Notes: a model not told the origin generated them from the letters alone. Shown: positions 1 through 10,519, numbered from the stretch's first letter. The stretch is 64,000 nucleotides of DNA from Hemileia vastatrix (GCA_030280995.1 JASXTE010000001.1:17920606-17984605); one strand, 5' to 3'. Numbers and translations are program-made.

Positions 1-2
1 CC

Positions 3-575
3 ATGTTACATGTCCCAGAAGTGGAAGAGCAGATTCAAATAATATTAAGTATATGCCAAGAACAAGAAGAATTACTCAAGTTATCTCAGCAGTCAATGAA
101 GTATCATCACAATCAAGGAAGGACCCAGCATTGTGTGCAACAGGTTGGTGACAAGGTTTGGCTAAGCTCATGTTTCCTTTCCACATTGCACCCCAGTGCT
201 AAACTAGATCAAAAGAAAGTGGGGCCATTCAAAGTCAAACTCAAGTTATCTGACTCAGCTTATGAGCTGGAACTACCAATCTCAATGAGGCAAGTACATC
301 CAGTTTTCAAAATTTCATTTCTCACAAAGCATAAAGAAGATACAATGTTAGGATGTCCAGAGGAGCCACCAGCAACAATCAATGTGGAAAATGAAGAGGA
401 TTTTGATGTGGAAAAGGTACTTTCTAAGAGGGTGTACAGGGGAAGGGTTCAGTACTTAGTGCATTTGAAAAGATATGGGGTTGGAGATAGGTCTTGGGAA
501 CTGGTGGAAATTTTGGAATATGCTAAGGAAAAGTTGAAGGAGTTTGAAAAGGAGCACAGGGTGCAGGAGGGGTAA
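3..575 (+). CDS. Gypsy A: C-terminal end of Pol with chromodomain (partial)
   Basis: The last 190 codons of a Ty3/gypsy polyprotein whose 5' part lies outside the window. The first 60 or so residues are the charged linker after integrase. Residues about 55-110 resemble the small barrel-like C-terminal integrase domain, with GDKVWLSS, VGPFKVKL and VHPVFKISFL. Residues about 133-185 form a chromodomain, with VEKVLSKRVYRGRVQYLV and a SWE motif. Such chromodomains direct integration to marked chromatin in chromoviruses. The frame is open to its stop, so this piece is not visibly decayed. A purine-rich tract (about 563-587) and an LTR follow directly, as expected at the 3' end of such an element. 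The Met at position 3 is internal, not a start. Confidence 0.9.
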   Translation: MLHVPEVEEQIQIILSICQEQEELLKLSQQSMKYHHNQGRTQHCVQQVGDKVWLSSCFLSTLHPSAKLDQKKVGPFKVKLKLSDSAYELELPISMRQVHPVFKISFLTKHKEDTMLGCPEEPPATINVENEEDFDVEKVLSKRVYRGRVQYLVHLKRYGVGDRSWELVEILEYAKEKLKEFEKEHRVQEG

Positions 576-587
576 AAGAGGGTGTAA

Positions 588-896
588 TGTTAAGATTTGG
601 TTGAGAGGTGAGGAGTAGAAGTGCTGTGGGCACTATGTAGTGTGAGAGAAAGAAGAGAGGATATTTTATAAGGGGTTTACATGGGGTAAGCTCTGCGGAA
701 TGTTCCTCATTTGAAAACTTATATAGTAATCCAGTTACTTCTTAGTCTCACTGCTGTATCAGAATATTCAGTCCCACCTCACTGTTGGTAACCCCAACAT
801 AGTCTGTCTAGTTATTCACAATTCTTAGTAGCATAGTCAGTCCCATCCCAGGCTAGTTTCAGTGCTAGTAGTAGTCTGTCTTTTTAGGTCTTAACA
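588..896 (+). repeat. 3' LTR of gypsy A
   Basis: A 309-bp LTR that begins TGTTAAGA and ends TCTTAACA, a perfect 8-bp terminal inverted repeat. It lies just after the Pol stop and a purine-rich tract (GGAGGGGTAAAAGAGGG). A TATA-like ATTTTATAAGGGG lies at about 662. The 5' LTR is outside the window, so the target duplication cannot be checked. Confidence 0.85.
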
Positions 897-1643
897 TAAA
901 ATGGCCTACCAGAGGTCTATGAACAGCATTTTTATGGACTTTGCATATTTTGCACTGAAATTTCCTTTAATTTCACCATTCTGTTCATCTTCTCATGACA
1001 CCCATTCACTGATCATCATCCTTTTACCTCTTAAAGACTTTTTTTCTCATTCCCTTCTTTTATAACAACTTCATACATAAAACCCAAACCTTTCACTTTC
1101 ATGGAAACACTTTCAAAGTCTTCAATGCATTTAACTAAACTTATTTCACCTTATCCACACTCTTACATGCCTTATCCTACCTCATATCTGCCTATAATCA
1201 CTTAAATTTCTATTCCAAATCATTTTTTGGGGCATCCATTATTTTCAAGAGTAGCTTTGAATGAAATTTGATTATTTCTTTGACATGATTGGGAAATTTG
1301 TGAAGCATGACACTTAGAGTGAATCAAAAACAATAATTGATTATCTTTTTCAATAATATTTTCCTTAACTTCTATTTTTAAGAGGTCATTCTGTGATATC
1401 TGGGCTATTTTCAGGTAAGTAATTCACCTATCAAGAAAAATTCTCAGGTTTAGCTAAAAAATAGCTATATAAATTTTGAATATTTTTTTTATCTTATTCC
1501 AGTTATTTTGTATTTTTAGTATGTTATATTGGTTAGAAAAATGATTATGCACCAGAATACAAGACTAGATGTTTTTCTGAGAAATATTGAGAGAGGTAAA
1601 TTAAAAAAAAGACAGTTTAAAGACTTTTTGGTAGGGACCTGTA
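897..1643. other. Gene-free AT-rich flank
   Basis: Nothing recognisable: AT-rich sequence between the gypsy A LTR and the left end of the Tc1-like element, with no long open frame and no clear repeat. Confidence 0.6.
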
Positions 1644-2055
1644 CAGTACCTGGCCAATTATAACTGATAGTAAATATTTATCAATAACAAACTAAATTTA
1701 TTTCAGATTCTTCTCAAGCATGAAATCTTAACTTGCTACACCAGAAAAAAAATTGGAACAAGCTAGAAGGTGTTAGGTTTTTTTTTCTTGTGCTATCTTC
1801 TTCTTTTGGTTTCTCAAAAAAAAGAAATCTTAATTTCATTGCATATATATTTTTAATTTGTAACTTTTTTTAAAAAAAGCAAAAATTTCACATTACCAAA
1901 CTAATCAAATGAGGAATCTACCAGCTTCACCATTTAATATCCTCCCCCCATGTAATAAATCAATTGAGCAAAAAAAAAGTTTGTGAAAAAAATTTTGAAC
2001 TCAATTTTTTTTTACCAATGACAGGATACACCTGCATTTTGAATAAAAATCTTCA

Positions 2056-2990
2056 TTATATTAGAAAAGCTTTCTGAATTACTTCATGAAGAACTTCTGC
2101 AAGTGATTTTGGCTGACACCACGCAATATGGGGGGCGGACTTGTTAGCAAGTCCGCAACCTTGGACTCAAGTTCACCACAGATTGAACACACATTGAGCT
2201 ATTGACAAAGGAACCATACAATCAGGGATAAACACCACTCAGCAGAACAGTTTTAGGTGGGTCTTCAAGTAGAGTTCAATATGAGTTCAGTATGAGTTCA
2301 GTCTGAGTTCCATCTGAGTTGTGCCTGAGTTCAGGTTGGGGACTTGCTAGCAAGTCCACCCCCTATATTGCGTAGTGTGATAATCTTGATAAATGTTGTG
2401 TTTGATCTTGTCCCACATATTCTCTATTGAGTTCAGATCTGGTTATTATGGCAGCAAATCTGGTAGTTTTTTCAAGCCATAAATCTCCAAGTACACACAG
2501 AAAATCTTGGCAGTGGGGAGAGGTGTGCTGTATTCCATTAGCATCAAATTATGCTTTGGATCTTCATTTTTGAGCCAAGGGACCAAGCTGGATTTGTGTA
2601 TGTTAGAAATAAAATATTTTTCTGAGTTTTTTTTTGAAATGTAGAGATACCAAAGAGATCCTTGTTCCATTAAAAAATTCCCCCTCAAGTCATTATGGAA
2701 GTGAAAAAAATTCAGAAAGTGGGTTGAAGGCACATTTGATTGAGTTTTTCATCTTTCTTCCTCAAAACCTTAACCTGACATGAAACCTTCTCCAGATCAA
2801 AGGAGGACTCATCTGACCAGTTGATCCTCTTCCAGTCATCAGCAGTCCCGTGCTGAAACTTTTTTTTCAAATATAAGTTGCTTCACTTGCAGTTTCTTGT
2901 TTAAAAATTGTTTTTTGCAGCTACTCATCTGGAAATCCCTGAATCACAGGCTCTTTGACAGAATTTATGGACAGATATTAGTTTTGTAAT
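2056..2990 (-). pseudogene. Tc1/mariner transposase relic
   Basis: Minus-strand remnant of a DDE transposase (DDE_3 type). It shows WSDESSFDL around 2800 (first catalytic Asp), a 95-codon open stretch at 2446-2733, and PDLNSIENMWDKIK at about 2400-2440, the family's C-terminal motif carrying the last acidic residue. Two adjacent TAA codons precede that motif. The 261-bp MITE sits in the C-terminal coding part: removing it and one TGA target copy joins HNIYQDY to QPKSLAEVLHEVI in frame, ending at a TAA at 2056-2058. The N-terminal DNA-binding half is unrecognisable. It is non-functional. Confidence 0.8.
2117..2377. mobile_element. CACTA-ended MITE, family 1, copy 1 (261 bp)
   Basis: A 261-bp element whose left end is CACCACGCAATATGGGGG and whose right end, on the other strand, is CACTACGCAATATAGGGGG. 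The inverted ends are about 40 bp with five mismatches. The target duplication is TGA (2114-2116 and 2378-2380). A CAC(T/C)A terminus plus a 3-bp duplication is the signature of the CACTA/EnSpm superfamily. Each end carries a subterminal hairpin: a 9-bp stem GCGGACTTG/CAAGTCCGC with a 4-nt loop on the left, and the perfect palindrome GGACTTGCTAGCAAGTCC on the right. The middle has about six 11-bp GAGTTCANTAT-like units. It has no coding capacity. It is identical to the copies at 39108 and 60006. Confidence 0.9.
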
Positions 2991-3376
2991 GTTACTTTCA
3001 ATATCACTAAGATATAATTTATAATTGAATCAGAATTAGTGGTTTAGCTCACAGAGGACATGGCTGTTAGTTTTTCAAGGGAAGCCTGATTTCACCAAAC
3101 TTTTGACCCATCCAGTGCAGTAGTTTGTTCTACAATATTGTACACAATAAAGTAAGGAAGCCCAAAAGAATGAGAAAAATGTGTTATGTTCTTGAGCCTA
3201 GCTTCTATGACATTGATATAAGAGCTTTCTTCAAATATTAGTTGAGGCATTTGGGCATGAGCTGAAGACATATTCTAAGTGATCAGCCAAATAAATGAGA
3301 GGTTTTTAGTCAGTCAACAAGAAAAAAATATTAGTAAAATTCAAAAAACCTAACAGATTGAAAACCAAGAGGTAAG

Positions 3377-3742
3377 TGTCATGCAAGGAATGAAACTCAA
3401 AGAAAAAGAAGCTCACTAATTTCATAACCCAGGGCACAATAGTCTCAACTAGATCCATAAGCAAATTTCATAAGCAACATTTGCTTAGAAACTGTGTTTC
3501 CTTTGTGTTCTCAATCCAGAATTGCTTATTTGACTGCAATTTTTCTAAATTCTAAATTTAAATTAGTTGATTAACTTCAATTACATGCTAATGCTTTTCA
3601 ATTTAAGCAAATAAACATACTATTAGCGCTATGGTCAATGTGATATTCTCAATGCGGGTTATTGTTTGTCTGAGGGTTGTTAAAGTGTATGTGAGTAGGA
3701 TCAGGCACCAAAAAAATTATGTGGCACCTTCCAGAAGGTTCC
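3377..3742 (+). repeat. 5' LTR of gypsy C1, part 1
   Basis: Left piece of the C1 5' LTR, similar to 22086-22400 (shared stretches include CAGGGCACAAT, AGAAACTGTGTTT and ACATACTATTAGC). It is cut by gypsy B at 3743. The last 50 bp or so, from the CACCAAAAAAATTATG stretch, have no counterpart in the 3' LTR and seem to belong to an additional small insertion. Confidence 0.75.
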
Positions 3743-4879
3743 TGTCAGCCAGGCTATTCCAGGAGTCCAGTAAATGATATATAAATTATAAAACCTTAAA
3801 GAGTGGGTAAGACTTGTATTTAATGAATATAACTTAATATTTTATTGCATAATGAAATTATATAAGAATTTTATTATATACAAGTGTTACATTAAATTTA
3901 TTGGTTATATATATTTTTATATACAATTAAATTGAGCATAATATAATATATTCTACAAATAATGGCGCATTTTTATGTATTTAATAATTATAAATTTATA
4001 TTTAATTAATTAAAAAACATATATTATAATTACAAGTGTAAATTTGATTTATAATATATTTAAATTAATTACTTAAATTTATATATTAAATAATACCTCT
4101 CATATGATACTAAACAATAATTAAGGACGCTTCTTTTGACCCTTAATTGTGTTAGAAAAAACAAATAAATTAATTTGGACTCAATTGAGATTAATTGCTT
4201 GTTTTGTTGCGTCAAATTATTTTTTGTTTCACTTAAAATGTCCTTTAATCAGAATGTACCATCTGTTGGGAATTATATTTCTCATAGTTCCTATGTTTCC
4301 AATCTTGTTTAGTTATTCACTATTGTCACTTACTGATTTGGGAATTAATGGCGGGGAAATTGGATTCTTAATTGGGCTTTTAATTATTTGTTTCATGTTT
4401 TTCTCTATATTGTTATGTTTCATTTACTCTTTTGATATGTTTGTTTTATTCCATTCTAATCATTGTATTTACAAATATAGTAGCGCTTCAGAGGACCCAT
4501 TGCCTATAAAAGGGCCTTGGATAATCCCCTGTAGCCTTATCACTTATTACACACTCAACAAATTAAATAACCAATTTATTACGTTTATATTTTTTTATTA
4601 GTAATACAAATCTAATTTAAATTCTATACAACAAATCAAAGGTTGCTTTAAGTCTGATAGTAATTAAAATTGTTTTCCGCGCAGAACCCTTACATTTAAT
4701 AATATTATTGTTAATAAAATCTAAGTTTTAGTCACCTCTCAAAGTTGCTCACCGTTGTTTCCCTCTCAAATAAATTAAATATATATATTTTGGTTTATTT
4801 CTTTATTTTCCCTTGTCCTCCTCCTTCTCTCCTCCTTTTTCTCCTATTTTCCTTACCTCTTCTAGATGACTGACCGACA
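3743..4879 (+). repeat. 5' LTR of gypsy B
   Basis: A 1137-bp LTR, TG...CA, with a central AT-rich block and a TATA box at 4505-4511. A 150-codon hydrophobic open frame at 4149-4601 spans the TATA box. A 1-nt indel changes its N-terminus in the 3' LTR, so I regard it as chance. Confidence 0.95.
4505..4511 (+). promoter_or_regulatory. TATA box of the gypsy B 5' LTR
   Basis: TATAAAA in the context GCCTATAAAAGGGCC, a GC-flanked strong TATA in an otherwise AT-rich LTR, and the likely promoter of the genomic RNA. The same sequence is kept in the 3' LTR (12532-12538). A related one occurs on the minus strand in the solo LTR at 22852-23642 (near 23130-23145). Confidence 0.7.
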
Positions 4880-5570
4880 ACTGGGGACCTTTCCAAACGA
4901 CGACGACAATCGAGCCTGGCGACGAACGACAAAACGCACGGACCACCTAGCAAAACGAAACTTTTGCCGCGACTGTGTTTCGAACTTGGGTTCGACATCT
5001 TAGGTTTATATATTATTAATTTTTATATTATTTTGAAGTGATTTTTCGATCACTATAGTAAGTTCACCTTTGCGCCTCTCACTCATATTACTATATTTTT
5101 ATTGTAATAACAGTGATTGTGGCTTAATTGCTGATTCACTGAGTGTAAGTGTTCAATTTTTAAAATTTTTTTTTTCCTAGTTGACCATTATAGAGTGTTA
5201 AATCCTCTTAGTCCTAGAAGAATTGACATTATTATTAATACAAATTGAATTATTAATTTAATTTTTTTTATTATTAATTATTGTTAATTTTGGTTGACTT
5301 AAAAGTACATTGTGCTTAGTCCCAAATATATTGCCATATTTAATATTGGTAATTAATTGGTTGAATTAACTTACTTGTTATTCCCAATTTAACCTTGCAA
5401 TCCATTTTTTTTTAAAAAAATTAATTTTTTAATTATTACTTTATATTGAAAATTATTTTTTCTATAATTTAATTAATTAAATATTTTTTTTTATTATTTG
5501 GAGCAATTATTGACTATCTTTGATTATTTTTTTATAAAGTACAAAGTAAAATATAAATCTTCCCACTAGT
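4880..5570 (+). other. Gypsy B leader between 5' LTR and gag
   Basis: About 690 bp without a gene. The first 110 bp are more GC-rich and should hold the primer binding site, which I cannot assign to a tRNA. The rest is AT-rich untranslated leader. Confidence 0.6.
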
Positions 5571-6252
5571 ATGTCCAACAATTTGGCAGAAAAAATGGAT
5601 AACATGCAAGTGGATGAGATAGAAATTGACTATGATGCTGACACTGTAAGTTCTTCTAAAGTTGGTCATAAAAAATCTTATGCTAACACAAAGAATTCAC
5701 ATACTGCAGGATGTGGAAATGACAGGAAATGCAAACAAACCAAACCCCCTTCCCCCAGTACCACAGAAGGAAGTAAAGCCTCTAGTGCCTCAAGAAGGTC
5801 TTCCAAAAGGCTTCAAAATAAAAAAGCTTCCTCTGCCACAACAAATCAGCAACCTATCCAGTCATATAAAAGAGTTGAAGACAGAAAATATGACGTACAA
5901 AGCAAAGGTAGACACATTGTGGGATCAGGTCCAAGAACTCAGGAACCAGATTCAGGCCCAGGCCCCTCCTCAGTTGCCTCCCAATCAGCCTCAATTTCAG
6001 GCTCAACCTTCACAGCCACCCAGCTCAACCATCCAAAATCCAAATACTATGGAAGTAGAGCAATGGAAATGGGATTATCTAATGAGTCACTACCAACAGA
6101 ATGTGCAACACCCTCCTCATCATCAGCCTGGCCCATCCAGAACACCCAATTTCCATCCACCTCCTCATCCCTACCAACAAGGCAGGAGAAAGAAGGCCCA
6201 AGCACAATCCCAAACCCAGTCCCAGGGGAAGTTTCCTCCTCTGCCATGGTAA
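5571..6252 (+). CDS. Alternative spliced product of the gypsy B gag leader (205 codons)
   Basis: A second reading of the Gag N-terminus. GTAAGT at 5646-5651 and an acceptor ACTGCAG ending at 5709 define a 64-nt intron. Splicing joins the first 25 codons (5571-5645) to a frame open from 5710 to a stop at 6250-6252. That frame encodes a Pro/Gln-rich protein with a coiled-coil segment (LSSHIKELKTENMTYKAKV) and the end KFPPLPW. The segment is visibly richer in G+C than its surroundings. The unspliced frame through the same bases is low-complexity Ser-rich, as expected of an off-frame reading. A second GT-AG pair (6249-6306) does not restore the Gag frame. Whether the spliced RNA is made is not known; the composition and the clean intron junction are seen directly. 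Confidence 0.5.
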
Positions 6253-9200
6253 GTAATTTGGTTGATAGTCACTTGGGTATGTTTTCTAATAAATCTTCTT
6301 CTGCAGGTAATATTATTGAACATGGTGAAAGAACAGTTAAACCTGTTAAAAGACAGCTTCCTGTAACTAGTAGCCCTATTGATGTAATTAGAAAATTGTC
6401 ATTTGATGAACCTTTACATTTAACTTCTACATCTTTAATTAATCCTTCTCTTTCAATTAAAAATGATTCTGTTCCCCCTGAAATCTATACCTTAATTGAA
6501 AAAACTTCTGAGGAAATATTGAAAGATACCCTTGATTTTAATATTGTAAAAGACAAACATGTGAGAGATGTGTTAATCCATGAAAATGATAGATTAAATA
6601 ATTTACACTTGCAATGTAAAGTGAGTTCTTCTGTACAAGATACAGCTTATTTAAAAATCAAAGAAACCTTGAATATTGTTCTTAGTCAACAAAAACAAAT
6701 AAGAAGTGACCATAGAGCTATCTCAGATAGAAATATCAATCTACATAAGACCTTGAGTGAATTGAAACCCCTTATTGAGGAAAATTATTCATTCAAGAAT
6801 GAAATAAAATCTCTACAAAATGAGTTTAAGAAGCTAAAAAATGATTTCCATGCACTAAGTACCAAACACTCAGTTTCTGAGGACAGAAATGTTCTATCTC
6901 TTGCAAAAGTAAATGACCAGATGTCTGAAATTCCAAGAATAAGAAACTATGTGTCTGACCTACAGGAAAAGATCTCAACCTTATCCATCAATAATGAATT
7001 AAATGAGATTTCTGCAAATAAGCTGCATAAAAATAAAGGGAAAAAACCTGAACAAAGTTCATCCTTTCTTCCTCATATTTCAACCATTAAACAAACTGAC
7101 AATGAGTCTGTAAAATCTTTTGCTACTAGCAAAAAATCTTGTGATGGTCATGCACCAGCTGTTTCTGTAAATAATGAAATTTCTGAACACCTGGCTAAAC
7201 TTCAGGAATTATTACTAATGAATAATTCAAACCAAAAAGTGGACCATCCCAGTAGTCAGAAAAATTGGCCTAAGTTAGACCAATATCCTACCTTTGATGG
7301 TGATTCTTCCTCTGATTGGCAACACTTTATCCAAAGAATTGATAATTTAAAGAGATCTTATAAACTACCTGATGAGGAAATTGTTTCTAAGCTAATTTCT
7401 TTATTTTCCAATGTAGCCTTGATGTGGTATGAATCTGTCCTCTTAGATAACAATCATTATACATGGAATGATTGGAAATCCTTGATTGAGAATCAGTTTG
7501 GTGGTTCAAAATTCAGGTTAGCTCAGAAGAGACTGTATGAGAATACTAGATATGTATCCTCCTCTGTTGAAAAGCCCATTGTTTTTCTGATGAAAGTAAC
7601 TAAAATCATTAGAGCAATTGATCCAAAGATGGATTATGATATTTGGAGAGATAAAATCTTGTATAAATTACCAAATTCTCTTAGGGATTTGATTGTTGCT
7701 AGAACTGAGCATGTAAGGGAAAATTCTTCTTTCATTAACATCTGTAATGAAGTACTACTCAACCATAGATATGAACCAAAGAATTACCTTAGCAAATCTT
7801 ATAATGATCAGAATAAACCTTCTATAAAGCTCCCAGAAAAATCTGGTAAACCCTCTGCCCCAGTTGCACCTAAAAAATATGCAACAAATACTTGTTATAA
7901 ATGTAACAAACCGTGGCAGAAGGGTCATGTTTGTGACAAGAAAATTCATCTTGATGAACAAAATGACGACACTGATGAAGTTGAACTTGATGTCAATAAT
8001 TCTTCCAGTGACTGTGAAAGTAATATCTCCTATGACAATGAATCTGTTAAAGATGTTTTAATGTTGGAACATGATTTCCATTATTTAAATAATATATCTG
8101 AAGATTGTGTATTGAATTTATCTTCAGTAGAAAATGCTGAGATAATTAAAGATATTACTAACAATTCTATTCCCATATCCCCTTTAAAGGCACCTGTTAT
8201 CATTAATGGTAAAAATGTTGATGTAGTTCTTGATTCTGGTGCTGGAGGAAGTGTAGTATCTGAAAAAGCTTTGGCTTCAGTGGATAAGGAATATTTGAGT
8301 AAATTATTGCCTATAACTTCTGAAAAATGGAGAGGGTATGGTTCTACCTTATTTCCTATTGGCAAATACAAAACCTCTGTATTCTTCAAATATAATGGTG
8401 GTTTTGTCAGAGCTATTTGTGAGTTTGTTGTCATGAATAATGATAATTTGAGCCATTGGTTTATTATGGGAAATGATATTTTAACCATGTTTGGTGTGAA
8501 ACTGGATCCAGCAAATAATTGCTTTACTTTAGGAATGAATGGGAAAAGAAAATTCAAAATTTCTTCTCCTAGACCTTCTGGGAATTTGTTGAAATCTTGT
8601 AACTCACTGACCCAATGTAAAGGTAGAACAACAACTGAAATGGATGATTTATTACATGAAATAAATACCGCTTCCTTTGGTGATCAGTTGACTAGTGAAC
8701 AAAAGGATTCTATTGTTGCCTCTATTACCTCTTTCCCTATGGCTTTTGCTCATGGTTCTCATGTCTTGGGAATTGTTCAGGAAGAGATGAAAATTACCTT
8801 ATCCTGTAATTTGAGTGATATTCCTCCTTCCCTTAAGAAAAAACCATATCCTGCTTCTCCATCAAAAAGAAAAGATATTGAAGATAATATTGAAACATTA
8901 TTGAAAATGAATATCATTGAGAAAGTGGATGTCACCCCCAAATATTGTGTCATCTCCCCAGTCTTAATTTCTTATGAAAAAGATAAAGCTAGATTATGTG
9001 GAGATTACAGAGCTTTAAATACTTATACTGTTGATGATATTTATCCTTTACCCAGAATTAATTCAATACATGCTACCTTGCAAGGTGCAAAATTTATTAG
9101 TTGTCTGGATGGTAATAAAGGTTATCATCAAGTTCCAGTTGAGAATAATTCTCAAAATTTTTTGCTTATTGCTACTCATATGGGAATATATAAGTATGTT

Positions 9201-10016
9201 AGGATGCCATTTGGCCCTAAAAATGCTCCTTCAGTTTTCCAGAAAGTCATGGATAACACTTTCCATCAAGAAATTATTGAGGGTTGGCTCATGGTTTATA
9301 TTGATGATATTATTGTTTTTTCTAAAACTTTTGATGAACATATGATTCACTTGAATAGAGTTTTCCAAAAAATGGATGAAATCAATATGACCTTATCTTT
9401 AAAAAAGTGTAAATTTGGTTTTCAATCTTTGAAAGTCCTTGGCCATGTTGTGTCAGGCTTACAAATTTGTGTAGACCATAATAAAGTTGCTGCCATTCAA
9501 AATGTGAAAGCACCAACTTCTGTAAGAGAAATCCAAAGTTTTTTGGGTATGTGTGGCTATTATAGACAATATCTTAAAAATTATCAGGTCATAGCCTTGC
9601 CTCTTACAAAACTAACCAGAAAAGATGTTGCTTTTCTCTGGAATAATGACTGTCAGAAAGCTTTTAATACATTGAAAAGTTGCTTAATGACAGCCCCTAT
9701 ATTGGCTCTTCCAGATTTTAACAAGCCATTTGTACTTTATACAGATGCTAGCTTTATTGGTCTGGGTGCTGCCCTTCACCAAAAGCAAATCATTAATGAT
9801 AAATCCTCAGAGGTTGTAATTTGTTATATTTCAAGAACCTTAAGAAATAGTGAATTGAAATATGGTGCCACTCAATTGGAGTGCTTAGCAGTTGTTTGGG
9901 CTCTTGAGAAACTTCATTACTACTTGGATGACCAAAAATTTGAGTTGGTAACTGACTGTAGTGCTGTGAAATCTCTCTTAAACCTCAAGACACCTAACAG
10001 ACATATGTTCAGGTAG
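5571..10016 (+). CDS. Gypsy B Gag-Pol: Gag, protease, RT, RNase H (interrupted by TAG)
   Basis: A 1481-codon frame starting at an ATG just after an AT-rich leader. Residues 1-230 are Ser-rich. Residues about 300-520 are coiled-coil-like. Residues about 565-725 are a capsid-type Gag domain, with WPKLDQYPTFDGD and WQHFIQRID. A zinc knuckle CYKCNKPWQKGHVC lies near 774-787. The protease active site VVLDSGAGGS lies near 885-894. RT spans about 1095-1270, with LDGNKGYHQV and the catalytic YIDD near 1243. RNase H begins near 1385 with LYTDASFIGLGAA. The frame ends at a TAG (10014-10016) where a Trp codon is expected; the same frame continues downstream. Protease, RT and the visible RNase H motifs look intact. 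Gag and Pol share one frame without a separating stop. Confidence 0.95.
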   Translation: MSNNLAEKMDNMQVDEIEIDYDADTVSSSKVGHKKSYANTKNSHTAGCGNDRKCKQTKPPSPSTTEGSKASSASRRSSKRLQNKKASSATTNQQPIQSYKRVEDRKYDVQSKGRHIVGSGPRTQEPDSGPGPSSVASQSASISGSTFTATQLNHPKSKYYGSRAMEMGLSNESLPTECATPSSSSAWPIQNTQFPSTSSSLPTRQEKEGPSTIPNPVPGEVSSSAMVSNLVDSHLGMFSNKSSSAGNIIEHGERTVKPVKRQLPVTSSPIDVIRKLSFDEPLHLTSTSLINPSLSIKNDSVPPEIYTLIEKTSEEILKDTLDFNIVKDKHVRDVLIHENDRLNNLHLQCKVSSSVQDTAYLKIKETLNIVLSQQKQIRSDHRAISDRNINLHKTLSELKPLIEENYSFKNEIKSLQNEFKKLKNDFHALSTKHSVSEDRNVLSLAKVNDQMSEIPRIRNYVSDLQEKISTLSINNELNEISANKLHKNKGKKPEQSSSFLPHISTIKQTDNESVKSFATSKKSCDGHAPAVSVNNEISEHLAKLQELLLMNNSNQKVDHPSSQKNWPKLDQYPTFDGDSSSDWQHFIQRIDNLKRSYKLPDEEIVSKLISLFSNVALMWYESVLLDNNHYTWNDWKSLIENQFGGSKFRLAQKRLYENTRYVSSSVEKPIVFLMKVTKIIRAIDPKMDYDIWRDKILYKLPNSLRDLIVARTEHVRENSSFINICNEVLLNHRYEPKNYLSKSYNDQNKPSIKLPEKSGKPSAPVAPKKYATNTCYKCNKPWQKGHVCDKKIHLDEQNDDTDEVELDVNNSSSDCESNISYDNESVKDVLMLEHDFHYLNNISEDCVLNLSSVENAEIIKDITNNSIPISPLKAPVIINGKNVDVVLDSGAGGSVVSEKALASVDKEYLSKLLPITSEKWRGYGSTLFPIGKYKTSVFFKYNGGFVRAICEFVVMNNDNLSHWFIMGNDILTMFGVKLDPANNCFTLGMNGKRKFKISSPRPSGNLLKSCNSLTQCKGRTTTEMDDLLHEINTASFGDQLTSEQKDSIVASITSFPMAFAHGSHVLGIVQEEMKITLSCNLSDIPPSLKKKPYPASPSKRKDIEDNIETLLKMNIIEKVDVTPKYCVISPVLISYEKDKARLCGDYRALNTYTVDDIYPLPRINSIHATLQGAKFISCLDGNKGYHQVPVENNSQNFLLIATHMGIYKYVRMPFGPKNAPSVFQKVMDNTFHQEIIEGWLMVYIDDIIVFSKTFDEHMIHLNRVFQKMDEINMTLSLKKCKFGFQSLKVLGHVVSGLQICVDHNKVAAIQNVKAPTSVREIQSFLGMCGYYRQYLKNYQVIALPLTKLTRKDVAFLWNNDCQKAFNTLKSCLMTAPILALPDFNKPFVLYTDASFIGLGAALHQKQIINDKSSEVVICYISRTLRNSELKYGATQLECLAVVWALEKLHYYLDDQKFELVTDCSAVKSLLNLKTPNRHMFR

Positions 10017-10513
10017 CAACTTGCTGTTCAGGAATACAGAGGAAGGATGACTATTATCCACAGAGCTGGAAATGTTCACTCTAATGTTGATATGCTCTCC
10101 AGATTGCCTCTGCCAAATAATGACTCCAATCCTGCTTATGTACCTGAGGATGACACTGTTCATATACATGGTATATTTATAGTTGATATGGAAGAGGAGT
10201 TATTACAGTTAATACTGGATTCATATGATAAAGATTCTAACTTAAATAAATTAGTTACTATTTTGAATGATCCTAAGAATGCTTCAATTCAAGCATTAAT
10301 AAAAACTCTTCCTGCAAAGTACCAAAATGCTTTAAATAAAGAAAGTTTTCTATTGAAGATGGTTATATATATTATAGAAGGAAGCTTACCAATGTAATTG
10401 TTATTCCTCCTTCAATGAAAGAAACTATCCTCAAACTTTGTCATGATGACATATTAGCTGGTCATTTTGATCTTGAAAAAACATTGATTAGAATCAAAAA
10501 CACTGCATGGTGA
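10017..10513 (+). pseudogene. Gypsy B: end of RNase H and zinc-binding part of integrase, broken
   Basis: Continuation of the Pol frame after the TAG. It reads QLAVQEYRGRMTIIHRAGN (end of RNase H and linker) to about 10350. There a 1-nt loss shifts the frame so that EDGYIYYRRKL and PPSMKETILKLCHDDILAGH follow. The HHCC zinc region is visible (His pair near 10440-10466, Cys pair in SCDSCQKSK after 10550). A TGA at 10511-10513 replaces a Trp codon in NTAWWAN. These three lesions are the only ones I find in this Pol. Confidence 0.85.
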
Positions 10514-10519
10514 GCTAAT

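Noticed and set aside
4149..4601. 150-codon hydrophobic frame in the gypsy B LTR, also in the 3' LTR
   Set aside because: It spans the LTR TATA box, the N-terminus is changed by a 1-nt indel between LTRs, and LTR copies are identical by origin, so conservation is not evidence of coding.
8081..8557. 158-codon minus-strand frame opposite the gypsy B protease
   Set aside because: Shadow of the Gag-Pol frame; no similarity.
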